NCBI GenBank assembly: GCA_949987705.1
Contig: OX465283.1
Location: 95,033,813-95,097,812 of the forward strand
DNA length: 64,000 nt
Direction: 5' to 3'
DNA from: Thereva unica
Taxonomy: Eukaryota > Arthropoda > Insecta > Diptera > Therevidae
The stretch's first letter is position 1; every line of letters begins with the position of its first letter. Both the position numbers and the translations under genes were made by a program. Positions 1 through 9,839 of the stretch are shown here, in pieces. Under the pieces are notes generated by a model. That model was not told where the DNA came from. It did not search any database and saw only the letters and a program-made list of their open reading frames with translations.

Positions 1-148
1 GCTTTCTTCGTACTTATCCAATTTTACTATATGTATTAAGTTTTCGTATGTCCGTATAAGTCTAGCTGTTCCAAGTCGTAATGGTAATATTCCTTGTGCG
101 TTTGTTAAGTCCTGTATTTCGAGTAGTGCACTAACTACTGTTGTCAAC
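1..148 (-). pseudogene. env-like third ORF, N-terminal fragment
   Basis: After the pol stop at 131, another minus-strand frame stays open to the window edge. It starts at a plausible splice acceptor (TTATTACAG, just above position 148) and overlaps the last codons of pol. A short hydrophobic stretch is followed by a polar region with the QDLTNAQGILPL type of sequence seen near the start of errantivirus Env. Env in this group is made from a spliced RNA, which fits the acceptor. Only about 49 codons are visible, so membrane and cleavage features cannot be judged. The call rests mainly on position. Confidence 0.35.
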
Positions 149-575
149 CTGTAATAATTTTTTTCTTTTAATTCTACTTTTATGTAATTTCCTATTACTA
201 GTGGTTACTATGGTTAGTTTCTTATTATTCCTAATCTTATGTGCCGTATACCTGGGCGTTAGCTTATTCCTTCTGCATTCGTTTCTATAGATTAATTCGT
301 TTTCTTTAAATGTTTCGGGCTCTTCCCTATTCTTATTTAATTTTTCTATATTCCTACTAACTATATTTTCTACTTTCTCTTTTATCTGTGGGTACAATGT
401 ACTTTTGTATTCGTTTAATTTTATCAGATATTCATGTTCGTTATTATAATTAACTCTATTATTAAATTCAGATGTCCTACCATAAAATAATTCGAACGGC
501 GTATACCTAGTCGTCGAATGTATGGCGTTATTTAGGTTATTACTACTTCACTAAGAATTTCATCATGATCTACAT
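131..575 (-). pseudogene. pol 3' end: integrase C-terminal region, frameshifted
   Basis: The frame ending at 131 encodes the basic C-terminal integrase tail, with LTPRYTAHKI followed by the HKSRIKRKK cluster typical of Gypsy integrases that lack a chromodomain. It continues the integrase of the next segment, but two single-base disruptions near 575 and near 535 break the frame, and the upstream ORF ends early at a stop near 570. These breaks make it a relic. It lies directly 3' of the DDE core, as expected. Confidence 0.7.
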
Positions 576-2117
576 CTTGGTGGGTTTCTTATATTTTTCT
601 AATACTATTCTATATATCTCGGTCAATGTTGAGTGTAACCGCTCAACAGGAGCATTACTGCTTGTTTGTTGGAAGCTCGTGAAATGAAGTTTTATTTCAT
701 ACTGTTTACAAAAATCTTTAAATATATTTCCGGAGAATTCTCCTCCTTGATCGCAAACTAATTTTATTGGTATGCCGTGCAGGCTTATAAAATGTTTTAA
801 AGACTTAACTACATCTAAGCTACTACGGGTTTTTAAGGTATAAACAGAAGCAAACTTAGAAAACTTATCTATGATACTAAGGATTATTTTATTATTAATA
901 GAGTAGATATCTATATGCACTATACTTAGTGGTTTTTCTGGGGTTTCAGGTTTTCCAAATTTAGGTTTTGGTGGATGCCTATCGTACTTTAGTTTCTGGC
1001 ATTTGTCGCAATTATTTATCGTTTGTATTATTCTATTTTTCATGAAGGGAAAGAAATATTGTCGTTTCAAATGTAACAAGGTTTCATTGATTCCTCTATG
1101 GTTGCTCTTTTGATGGTAATCGTTAATGATTTTATCTTGTTCATCGACGTTGGTAACATCAGTAAGGAAATCTATACATCTTATTAACCGATAAGCTTTG
1201 CTCTGTGAGAAATATTTCGAATATACACTTTGTATGACTCGGAAAGTTTCGTCGTCGGATAATATAGCTGTAAGTTTATTTGGTGCGAGATATCTTTTAA
1301 ATAAGTCAAGTATATTTTCTTCATTGTAATTTGGCATTCCGATAATGCGACGCTGTTTATTTCTAAAAGGGGCTTCTACAGATACCGTAGGTCTTTCGGT
1401 TGATTTTTTAAATATCATTTGTAAATTAAATTCATTTAGGGGTTTTGGAGAGATTGGTATTCCGTCGTCTAGGTTTTCTTCAGCGGAATGAATAGTCGAT
1501 ATATCTTGATCTGATTGACGTTCGTTTAATTTGTTAGCATGGATTTCTATTCCTTTGGAATTTTGATTAGTTAATTTTACTCTGCTTAGAGCGTCTGCGT
1601 TAGTGTTTTGAGTACCACGTTTATAAACAATTTCATAATCAAATTCTTCCAGTTTTAGTCGCCAACGTACTAACTTTGAGTTAGGCTCTTTTAAGCTCAT
1701 TGGCTTGTGATCGGTGACAATTTTAAATTTGTGTCCATATAGGTATGGACGAAAATACTTAGTGGCCCATACGATGGCCAACAATTCTTTCTCAATTGTA
1801 GAATAATTGATTTCAGAATCGGAAAGGGTCCTGCTAGCATAGCAAATCGGTTTATCGCTTCCGATAACTCCTTGAGATAAAATTGCGCCAATGGCGAAGT
1901 TGCTAGCATCAGTGGTTAATATAAAAGGTTTCGTGAAGTCGGGATATTGAAGGATAGGTTCATTTATTAAGACTTGTCTGCAAGTCTCGAAACACTTCGT
2001 GTACCTTTCATTAAGTTGGACGCTTCTTCCTTTTTGCAGGCATTCTGTTAGGGGCTTGACCAACCTAGCAAAGTCTTTGATGAATTTTCGGTAATAACCG
2101 AGTAGACCTAAGAATGA
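570..2117 (-). pseudogene. pol fragment: RNase H and integrase core
   Basis: This frame resumes pol immediately after the SINE insertion. It begins with the RT connection (SFLGLLGYYRKFIKDF), then RNase H with TDAS, the YSTIEKELLAIVWA block and TDHKPM, then a long linker. The integrase zinc finger follows (H..H and CDKC), then the DDE catalytic triad: D in VHIDIY, D in CDQGGEF and E in NAPVERLHSTL. Catalytic residues are preserved, so the damage is from insertion and frameshift. The first 30 or so residues of the open frame come from the SINE tail and poly(A) and do not belong to pol. Translation would end prematurely at 570. Confidence 0.85.
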
Positions 2118-2598
2118 TTTTTTTTTTTTTTTTTTTTTTTTATGTGAAAGACTAGAGTCACAGGAAACGCCCTTTATACTGTGTCGACAATCTATTTTCT
2201 TCATATATAGTGCAATGTCGAACGGCAGCTCTAGCCGGGGAAGAAAGGAGCTGTCACAACCTACCCGCGATATTTTTTAGTCCACCTACTTCCAACCATT
2301 ACTGTCGCGACTTTGACATCGGGGCATCGAGAAACAACTCGCTGGAGTGTTATGCCTCCTGAAACGAGTTGGATCTCATCAACCAACCGATGACATGCGC
2401 TTTTTTGGTGGAGCGGGGAAGGGCTAAGGAAGGCTATGACAGAAGGGATCAGGAATGTAAAGAGGGAAGAAGAAAGAAGGAAAGTTACGTGGGTGGGAAA
2501 GTGGAAAAGGCGAAGGACCGTGGGGCTGGCCGGGATTCGAACCCGGGACCTCCGGGATAGTAGCCAAGCGCCTTACTCCCTAGGCTACCGAGGCCCCC
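2118..2598 (-). mobile_element. tRNA-derived SINE inserted in Gypsy pol
   Basis: On the minus strand the element opens with a tRNA-like head (GGGGGCCTCGGTAGCC...), runs about 400 bp through an unrelated body and ends in a poly(A) run of about 24 bases (poly-T at 2118-2141 on the plus strand). The head has a perfect T-arm, CCGGG-TTCGAAT-CCCGG, and an acceptor-like GGGG/CCCC pairing. It splits the pol codons between QKEIK and SFLGLL, so the flanks rejoin cleanly. A short direct repeat probably lies in the AAAT bases at both edges but merges with the tail. It has no coding capacity and would depend on a LINE for movement. Confidence 0.85.
2531..2590 (-). promoter_or_regulatory. RNA polymerase III internal promoter of the SINE (A and B boxes)
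   Basis: The B box GGTTCGAATCC is exact (plus strand 2531-2542 reads as its complement). An A-box-like TAGCCTAGGGAGTAAGG lies at the normal distance upstream in the D-arm position. Both are preserved, so this copy could still be transcribed. Confidence 0.75.
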
Positions 2599-4223
2599 AA
2601 TTTGATTTCTTTCTGAGTACGTGGGATGGGGAATTCTTTGATTGCATGAATTTTGTCTGGATTTGGCTTAATGCCTTCTGTGGACACTACATGTCCTAAA
2701 AATGCAATCTCTTTGTGAAGGAATTCAGATTTATCCAATTGGATTTTTAAATTTGCTTCACGTAATCTTTCGAAGATTTTCTGAAGATTTTGAATATGCT
2801 CGTTATGAGATGTAGAGAAGATGATGATATCATCGAGATAGACAAGGCATATTTTTCCTTGGAGGTCTTTCAGTACGTTGTCCATTACACGTTGAAACGT
2901 GGACGGGGCATTTTTCAAGCCGAATGGCATTCGAATATACTAATAATGGCCTCCTTCTACGGTAAATGCGGTTTTGGATATATCTTTGGGATTCATCTCA
3001 ATTTGATAAAATCCGCTGGCCAAATCTAAAGTGGAAAAGTATAGGCAACGTCCCAATTTGTCTAATATCTCTGTGATATTTGGGAGAGGATATCTATCAG
3101 ATATTGTTTTCTGGTTTAATTTACGGTAATCTATTACCAGACGCCACTTCTGTTTACCGCTGGCATCTTTTTTCTTGGGGACCACCCACACGGGAGAACT
3201 CCACGGAGAGTAACTTGGGCGAATGATATTTTGGTCCAACATTTCGGTTATTTGCCTTTGAACTTCATGTTTGTGCACATAGGGATACCTATAGGATTTG
3301 GTGTATATCGGTTCATCATCTGTAGTTGGTATGGAATGCTTGATTTGATTGGTGAAACTGAGTTGTTGGCCTTCTCTAAAGAAAAGGTCCTCATACTCGT
3401 GGCATACTTTAAATAAAGCTTTCCTTTCTTCAAAGTTTAGATGGTCAGTGCGAATTAATTCGCTTATTTTCTTTTCCTTTGGCACCTCTTGAATATCATG
3501 ACAGATGTTAAAGTTATTTACTTCGGTATAGTTTAATGTAGCAAAGTCTTCGGCTTTAAGGGGGTGTTCAATGAACAGAACTTGATCCTGATCTGACTGA
3601 TTAGTAACTTCGATCATGCTAAACCAATTCTTAGCTGTGTATAACCCTTCAGATACGTACAATTTGGGTTTAATTTCAGAGCTTTTGAGGTAGATATCTC
3701 CGTCACGAATATCGACCGGGAGTTTTATCATTACTTTTGAATGACTGGGTATCAAATGTTTCCCTGAAGAAAAGTTTGGTTTAAATTTTAAGGGTATAAT
3801 AGAATAGTTTGTTATTAGGAGGTCGTTGGCTAAATCTACTTTAGCACCGAGTTGGGTTAATGAATCCAGGCCAAGTAAGCCATCAAAATAGCCATGGAAT
3901 TTAAATATTAGAAAATAGAAGTTTCCGAATTGATTAAACTCGGAGAAAATGGGAAGGATTGTGGCTTTGTCCAATGCATATTTGTTTAAAATAGTCGTTA
4001 ATACTATAGGTTCTACTTGAAATTGATTACGAAAGGAAGTGAATTCTGGGTTAATAAGGGAGGTGGACGCTCCAGTATCTATTAAAAATTTTAACGGACG
4101 TCCGAAAGGGGATGAAATGTGAATATAGGGTAAGATATGACCATGTCGGTTTATATCTAAGTATCCTGTTGGTTCTTCGAGGCAGAATCTGGAAAATTTG
4201 TCGAATCGTCTACTACCGCAGTT
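2599..4223 (-). pseudogene. pol fragment: protease and reverse transcriptase with in-frame stop
   Basis: The pol frame opens after a stop just above 4223. The aspartic protease active site LIDTGAST is encoded at about 4059-4085. RT follows, with the WRLVIDYRKLN block, the FSTLDLASGFYQIEM block and the catalytic YLDDIIIFS. An in-frame TAG at 2940-2942, just before the [14 protein letters not shown] block, interrupts RT where related elements have a coding codon. The segment ends at the SINE. Gag ends at 4278 and pol opens only at 4223, and another frame (4157-4492) bridges the gap, so the gag-pol junction has probably suffered an indel. Confidence 0.85.
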
Positions 4224-4277
4224 GGATAATCATAAAATTCGTCTAGTTGTTGTCGATATGTTCCCTGTGTCGTTGTT

Positions 4278-5561
4278 TCAGGGTTGTCGCAAAGGTTGAC
4301 GATATGGATTATAAGTCTGCTCAAAGTTAAACAATTCTTCAGCGTGATATTTTGGCAGATTTCTATTGGTATTAGAGAAATTACTAGGATTATGGGCTTT
4401 TGGTTGTCGGAATCTCGACTGTCCTGAGCCGATGTCCATTGGTTCTGGTTTTGGTAACCTCGACTGATTTGTTTGAGCTTGAGTGAACGCAAAATTGGAT
4501 GTATTGTTAAACCTGTTAAAATTATTTGGAAAATATCTATTTTGAGAGTATCCGGGGGGTGCTCTCGACGGATTCTGGAAATTAAATTGTGGTCTTTGCT
4601 GATTTGAGAAGGGTGGTGACTTATTGAAATTATTTTGGTAGCGAGGCGTATGGAAATTCATTTGTTTTGCGGGTTTCTTATGCAACTGAGATTTTTGGTT
4701 ATTGGGGTTGAAATCATATCGCATGTAGGCAATATTTTGTTCCTTTATGCAGTATGATAACGCGATAGGTAAAGAATCTGGTCTCATTGCTCTTATTGTA
4801 GAACCTAGCGGTTCTCTCAAACCTGTGAGGAATGAATTAAGACATATTTCAGAATATAAATCTCTTTTCGCTTGGATAACGTTTAAGTCACTTTCATGTA
4901 TTAAAATATTATTATTCATCGCGGCTTGAATTTCAATTATTTGGCTATAAAATTCCTGTATTGTTTTATTTGACTGCCTTAAGCTATGAAGGTCCCTGAT
5001 TAAAGAAGTTTCACTTCTTTTATCCGAATAGTGCAAGATTAAATTACCATTAATATTTTCCCAATTTAGCGGCGTACCATACATATTTAATATTTCGTTC
5101 GCGGCTCCTTCAATTTTGTTACGAATAGCCCTTAATAATATCTGAGAATAAGATGTTCCGTCTACATGACTAGTGTATTTTAAAATTTCTTCTACGCTAC
5201 TAATAAATTCGTACAATAATCTAGAGTTGCCATCATACCGAGGCAAATCTTTAATTGCATCAGGGATGCGAAGTGAATTGAATACATCAGTCGGAGTAAT
5301 GTTTAACTGAGGCAATTGGTTTGTAGCCATTGTAATATATGGATGTAATTGAGAAGTACCGGGTTCACTACCGTAACTAGTAAAATTTTCTAAATTATCG
5401 TTATAAGACACTTCTTCGAGATTAGGTTCACTATTATCTTTTGACACAATATCACTTTCACTATTATCGACCGTTTCTGTTATTGATTCAAGGCTAGAGA
5501 ATAATCTTCTTAATTTGGAGTATGGTTTTGGCTTAGTTTTATTAGACTTAGGACTAGGCAT
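4278..5561 (-). CDS. Gypsy gag polyprotein
   Basis: The frame is intact (427 aa) and lies between the primer binding site and pol, as gag should. The N-terminal 75 residues are acidic and serine-rich. The central part (about 90-280) is helical, with a capsid-like region including LPRYDGNSRLLYEFISSVEE and FLTGLREPL, typical of Gypsy-group capsids. The last 140 residues are rich in Asn, Gln, Phe and Pro with no CCHC knuckle, as in errantiviruses that use a basic or low-complexity nucleocapsid. The product would assemble cytoplasmic particles. The start ATG is the first in frame after the leader. Confidence 0.8.
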   Translation of the reverse strand: MPSPKSNKTKPKPYSKLRRLFSSLESITETVDNSESDIVSKDNSEPNLEEVSYNDNLENFTSYGSEPGTSQLHPYITMATNQLPQLNITPTDVFNSLRIPDAIKDLPRYDGNSRLLYEFISSVEEILKYTSHVDGTSYSQILLRAIRNKIEGAANEILNMYGTPLNWENINGNLILHYSDKRSETSLIRDLHSLRQSNKTIQEFYSQIIEIQAAMNNNILIHESDLNVIQAKRDLYSEICLNSFLTGLREPLGSTIRAMRPDSLPIALSYCIKEQNIAYMRYDFNPNNQKSQLHKKPAKQMNFHTPRYQNNFNKSPPFSNQQRPQFNFQNPSRAPPGYSQNRYFPNNFNRFNNTSNFAFTQAQTNQSRLPKPEPMDIGSGQSRFRQPKAHNPSNFSNTNRNLPKYHAEELFNFEQTYNPYRQPLRQP

Positions 5562-5890
5562 TAAGGAATAAAAATAAAATGTTCAATATTTGACTTACAT
5601 TAATCCCAAGGCGAATGATGCCTTCATTGTTCAGATAGGTGAAATGAAGATTAAAATCCTCCGGTCCAGCAGTTCTTTTCCTTGTAGTTCCTCTTTGTAG
5701 ATCACAGCGTTCGTCAGGAAAACTTGTCACAATTGTTGATGTCCTCTCAACAGGCAAACTTTTATGCACGACACGATTTTCTTTTATCGATTTTTATCAA
5801 TCAATATAATAGCACTATTTGATATTCATTCAAAGTTAGTACTAATTATTTAATCGAACCGAACACTTTTTACAAGGATAGACCGTCACC

Positions 5891-5909
5891 TATCCTACCG
5901 ACTGCGCCA
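5891..5909 (-). other. primer binding site for tRNA-Ser
   Basis: The minus strand reads TGGCGCAGTCGGTAGGATA directly after the LTR, complementary to the CCA end and T-arm side of insect tRNA-Ser (…CCGACTGCGCCA). This primer is used by 17.6/297-type Gypsy elements. Confidence 0.8.
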
Positions 5910-6284
5910 GTTAAGTTTCCATTAACTTGGAAACATAAAAAAATATATAAATGAAAACACTTTACTTCTTTATTAGAAATTATTAATTAATCTTTATTTA
6001 AAACATTAAAATCTTCGAATACAACCGGCTCGTTTTAAAGACAAAACTAGAGTGACTTCTATATAATATCAAAATGATCATAAAGGTGGAAAATGCAAAG
6101 GTAAAAATGCTTACTTATGTCTATGGCTTTTATATGACCTTAATATTAGGTTACTTTACTTTATTTCGTAAAATGCTAAAGAAAATTGTCTGGACATATT
6201 TTATATGCTGGGAAAATGATAATTCAGCGGAATATTTGGCGGCATGTGTATTTTATACGTGGGAAATGTAGCGGATATGTAACT
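5909..6284 (-). repeat. 5' LTR of the Gypsy element
   Basis: The LTR begins AGTTAC and ends TTAACT, a short AGTTA/TAACT inverted repeat next to the PBS. Near its start are TATAAAAT boxes (about 6247-6258 and again about 6203-6212), and near its end several AATAAA-like signals, giving a U3-R-U5 layout. The partner LTR is not in the window, so ends are inferred from the motifs. Confidence 0.65.
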
Positions 6285-6285
6285 C

Positions 6286-7239
6286 GCGCTCCGGCATCAA
6301 CTCTTTTGGCGGGACCTCTATCGACAGACGGGCATTCCAAGTCACATAAATCTCGCACTATTATTTCCCGAGCATCACTCTTTTTTTTAATGCGCACGAG
6401 TCCATCCTTCGTAAAAACAGAATGCAGCAGCCCATTCTACGCAGTTTCAAGGCCTCTCGCAACAGACGATTATTGTCCTGCGTGAGACTCTCGTTCACAA
6501 AAACTAGAGTGTCAGCAGTGTAGCCATCCAGTTCGCATAGCGGAAATTTAAGTTTTCTATGCACTTTTAAAGCATGCATGAAAGCCTTAGCTTCACGCTG
6601 GCCAGAAAATTTTACAATAATTGGACTGGAAGCGTCCTTTCGCAGTCGGAAGCCATCGACGAAGGCGGAGAGCTGGTGGTTAACTTTGATTGCTATATTT
6701 TGGACCACATTCAGGAGATTCTCCTGAGGTTTAGCGGGTACTCCTCGGATGATGACATCACTAAGCCTCTCAACACGATTGACGTCATCCAGGCGCAATT
6801 TCGTATTAGCCAGCACATTTCGATGATTCTCCATGCAGTCAATAATTTCAGAGGACTTGTTACCGACAGCAGTAACAGTCAGCTGTAATTCCTCGACATC
6901 AGAGCATATTTTACTCATCTCTGCTTGGTGTTGTGCTGAGTCGGCATGGAGCCCTTCAGTAAATCGCTGTTCTAATGCATCTAGGCGTAGTTGGAGAGCA
7001 CTAAGTCCTTCCAGGTGTTCAGAGATTCGCAGCTCAGTTTTTTCAAATTTGCTGGCCAGTTCGTCCAGTTTAGCAGTAAAACGGGACTCCAAGGCAGCCA
7101 GCAGTTCCGCTAGAGAGCTATCAGTGGCATTGTTGTCACTCACAGATGGAGACCGAGCACTTCTCGTTAAAATGGGTGATGGATTTGTCACCAACAACTT
7201 TTTTAATTTTCCACTCGCGTTTTTGTTTTTTTCGGACAT
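6286..7239 (-). pseudogene. retroelement ORF with coiled coil and FP25K-like C-terminal domain
   Basis: From an ATG at 7239 (MSEKNKNASGKLKK) the frame encodes a basic N-terminus, a long coiled coil (ELLAALESRFTAKLDELASK onward) and then a domain starting VERLSDVIIRGVP, with SPIIVKFSGQREAKAFM. This arrangement is seen in insect retroelement ORF1-type proteins and in the baculovirus FP25K family (nucleic-acid binding). A one-base frameshift near 6435 diverts the C-terminus; in the other frame it continues as VFTKDGLVRI and stays open to the edge of the Gypsy LTR, which truncates it. No reverse transcriptase is attached. Confidence 0.55.
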
Positions 7240-7253
7240 TTTTTTTTGGTGGT

Positions 7254-7508
7254 TTAATCGCAAATGAAATGGTCGAGCGTAAAATATTCTGTTGACATTT
7301 CTGAGGCTTCTTCTTGTGCGGCTGCGTTGTCTAACGCTAAGTCGTTCCTTTGAAACTCTTCCCAAATCTCCTTCAGCCTGGTGATCCTTGATTTGTAAAA
7401 TCCTAGATTACGTTTGGCAATTGCCGTCTTCTTGGCATTTTCAATATATTTGTCGAGGCGAGTTTTCAGGCGGTTTTGTACTTGGCACAACTCTTGTAGG
7501 GACGTCAT
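7254..7508 (-). pseudogene. BEL/Pao-like gag N-terminus, truncated
   Basis: The frame starts MTSLQELCQVQNRLKTRLDK and continues with KSRITRLKEIWEEFQRND and a YF motif, resembling the helical start of BEL/Pao Gag. It stops after 84 aa, immediately upstream of the FP25K-like ORF on the same strand and separated from it by an A-rich stretch (minus strand, about 7240-7247). A promoter-like TATA box lies further upstream on this strand. The pair may be one chimeric element or two fused relics. The resemblance is by eye only. Confidence 0.4.
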
Positions 7509-7667
7509 CTTTAATGAAGTTCAATAATTTTATTACAAACACTTGTAAGTAATAAAATCTGAATGTGCTGAACACGTTCCTGGATGGAAGCACCAAAATG
7601 TTTATGCAATACCTAAAATATGAGGAGTAGGTATGTTTTGAAATGAAAACACTGACGTGGCAGTTAA

Positions 7668-7860
7668 TTAGTTGTATTAAACACAACGGTCGCAATTGTG
7701 CAGAGCTAAACTCTTATCGCACAAAGCTCGGCAATTTCACAAATATATTATAGTCAAATGGACAATACATTTACAGTCCATAAATTACACTTGTATTAGT
7801 TATTAGAAGATAACACTATGTAAATGTGAACATAAGTCGAATAAATGAATTGAATTGAAT
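7668..7860 (+). mobile_element. short retroposed element with 15-bp target duplication
   Basis: The perfect direct repeat TGACGTGGCAGTTAA occurs at 7653-7667 and 7861-7875. The 193 bp between them end in a GAATAAATGAATTGAATTGAAT tail region, an (AATTG)n type of LINE or SINE 3' end. There is no ORF. It is a 5'-truncated LINE end or a small SINE on the plus strand. Confidence 0.8.
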
Positions 7861-7875
7861 TGACGTGGCAGTTAA

Positions 7876-8680
7876 CATTCAGATTTTCATTTAGTTAGAT
7901 CTTAAACTATTATACACTTCACGCACTCAGCTAATATTTGTTAAACATAATCTTCACAACTACATATACTTAGTATATTAATATTAACTTTAAAGTGATG
8001 TGTCCCTCGTAGAATACCTGAAAGGGTGCAAGCATATAGTGTCAACGATTACCAGGATATGGCATATATTGGCACTTATTACTTGCAAGAAATTTGCATT
8101 AATTGATTACCCAACACCAAGCATATATCTATCCAATTACCAGGTTTTGGCATATGACCAGATAGTATTACTCGGCTTACCTTTTGAGACTTTCTGACGA
8201 ACAGAGAGGCTGATTGCTTCTGAGCTCGGGTTTATATAGGCCGAAGTCAACGGTTTTTCTTATTTGGACTGCATTTTCGTCCTTTGCGATAATTGGGAAA
8301 TTTTTAGGGAAATTATTTTTTATTTGTAAATTCCTTAATAACTCCATGTTATTGCCTTGTTTGGCTTTCTATATTTTTCTAATATTTTATTCATTAAATT
8401 TTTCATTATTTCTCACTATTTTCTATCATTTCTTTTAATATTTTATCAATATTTTATTTTGTACTAAAAATTTCCCTTTGGGACATTTAATTAAATTGCT
8501 GCAGTATCATCGGATAAATTTTTAAATTCATACTATTATCTCTTTCCTTGTTTTTATCCTGTTTAATATCCTTTTTCCTCTTATTATCCTTATGGTAAAT
8601 TATATTTTCATAAATATCTTTTTTACCACAATTAATTTCTATTTTCGGGCATTACTACTAAATTCCTCATCGAATTTTAT
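7876..8680. other. AT-rich stretch, no gene
   Basis: It holds pyrimidine-rich, AT-rich DNA without convincing ORFs. A phrase ATTACCAGG(A/T)T(A/T)TGGCATAT occurs twice near 8048 and 8138. The only functional-looking site is the minus-strand TATA box at 8231. It may be the U3 or leader of the retroelement to the left. Confidence 0.5.
8231..8238 (-). promoter_or_regulatory. TATA box of the left-hand retroelement
   Basis: The minus strand reads CCTATATAAACCCGAGCTC, followed about 27 bp later by a CAATCAGCC initiator-like site. Spacing fits a polymerase II core promoter reading toward the gag-like ORF at 7508. Inferred from sequence only. Confidence 0.45.
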
Positions 8681-8681
8681 A

Positions 8682-9072
8682 CCGCGTTTACATCGCCTCG
8701 AAAACAAGCGTTTTCGTCAAAAAATCGCGTTTTGGGCGAAAACACAATCGAAAACAAATGTTTTATCATAAAAATCGAAAACAACTAGGAAAGCTGTTTT
8801 CGATGAAAACGACCACGAAAACAAGAAAAGTGTGGACAAGAACCCAATTCAGCGTTCAGCACTTGTTATACGCATGTCATTTTCTGTGTCGAGACTTTTT
8901 TAAAATTTGAGTTTGCCATGGAAAAAATTTAAAACGAAATAATTAAAGTATTTATCTAGCATTTTTCTAAATAAACTGTCACTCGAAAACTAGAAAGGCG
9001 ATGTGAACAGTTAATTCGTTTTCCGAAAACACTTGCATGAAAACACGTGTTTTCGAGGCGATATAAACGCGG
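8682..9072. mobile_element. MITE with 24-bp TIRs and TA target duplication
   Basis: The left end CCGCGTTTACATCGCCTCGA is matched, inverted, by the right end TCGAGGCGATATAAACGCGG with one mismatch, and TA flanks both sides. The interior has no ORF but repeats the motif CGAAAAC at least eight times in both orientations, mostly near the ends, like transposase-binding subterminal repeats. Confidence 0.8.
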
Positions 9073-9075
9073 TAT

Positions 9076-9489
9076 TACATCGATTCGATATCTCATATGT
9101 TTTGAGGCGATGTAAATTTGACGTTTCTCGGCGCGTTAAAGTTTCGCGAGTTCGCGCAGTGGTTTTTCGCGAATTTTACATGTTCGTGTGGATTTCAGGT
9201 AACTACAGTGTTTGTGTTTTGTGTAGTTATTCATGTTTTATGTTTTTTGTGCTGTTTTGGTGGTCGGTGTAGTGAAATTTGCGTGAATTTCGCTATTTCC
9301 ATTTTTGTGTTTACACCTGTCAGCGGGTATTTTTGAAGTCCCCTTTTTCACCTGGGGCTTCAATAAAAATCAATTATTTGGTGAAAAAAGTGGTCTTTAC
9401 CACTTATTTAACAAATTTATTATGTTACTTGTGTTCAGTTTGTGTTATTTTGAATTATTTGAATTTCATATTTCTTGTTTATATGTTTA
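9076..9489. other. unassigned stretch with CpG-containing start
   Basis: Between the MITE and the Helitron lies non-coding DNA. At 9100-9175 it is relatively CpG-rich (CGGCGCG, TTTCGCGAGTTCGCG) and then T-rich. The short ORFs have no recognisable similarity. It could be an old element's 5' leader. Confidence 0.4.
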
Positions 9490-9839
9490 CTAGCATAAAA
9501 CCCGCGTGCCTTGCAACGCCTTTAAATAAAAACTGTTTATTATGTGCAATGTTTTCCTTCAAAAAAAACAAACAAAAAAGTCAGCTGCTATTATCCCTAA
9601 AAAGGATTTATTATAGTGCATTTTTTTAATAAATATGGTAAACAAAGTGCTGCGTATATCACCTCTGCTCAACAAATCTGCAAGTTTTGAAGCAGAGATT
9701 GGCATGTATATGTCATCAAGGGAAGTGACATTTTAGGGTATGACGAACGTTCGTTAAGTTTGTTCGCCTATTTACGTGGGTGCAAGAAATTATGAAGCAA
9801 TCACAAATGAATATTAAGTAAAGTAAATTACGAGTCATT

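Larger units (their letters stand above)
1..6284 (-). mobile_element. Gypsy/errantivirus-like LTR retrotransposon, degenerate
   Basis: Reading right to left, the element shows an LTR, a tRNA-Ser primer binding site, gag, protease, reverse transcriptase, RNase H, integrase and the start of an env-like frame. The order and motifs (DTGAS protease, YLDD RT, HHCC-DDE integrase) are those of the Gypsy family, and the tRNA-Ser primer plus a third frame point to the insect errantivirus branch. The copy is dead: a stop lies in RT, a SINE splits pol, and frameshifts occur near the integrase C-terminus. The 3' LTR is outside the window. The 5' LTR abuts the coding remains of another retroelement at 6286, so this copy inserted into older retroelement DNA. 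Confidence 0.9.
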
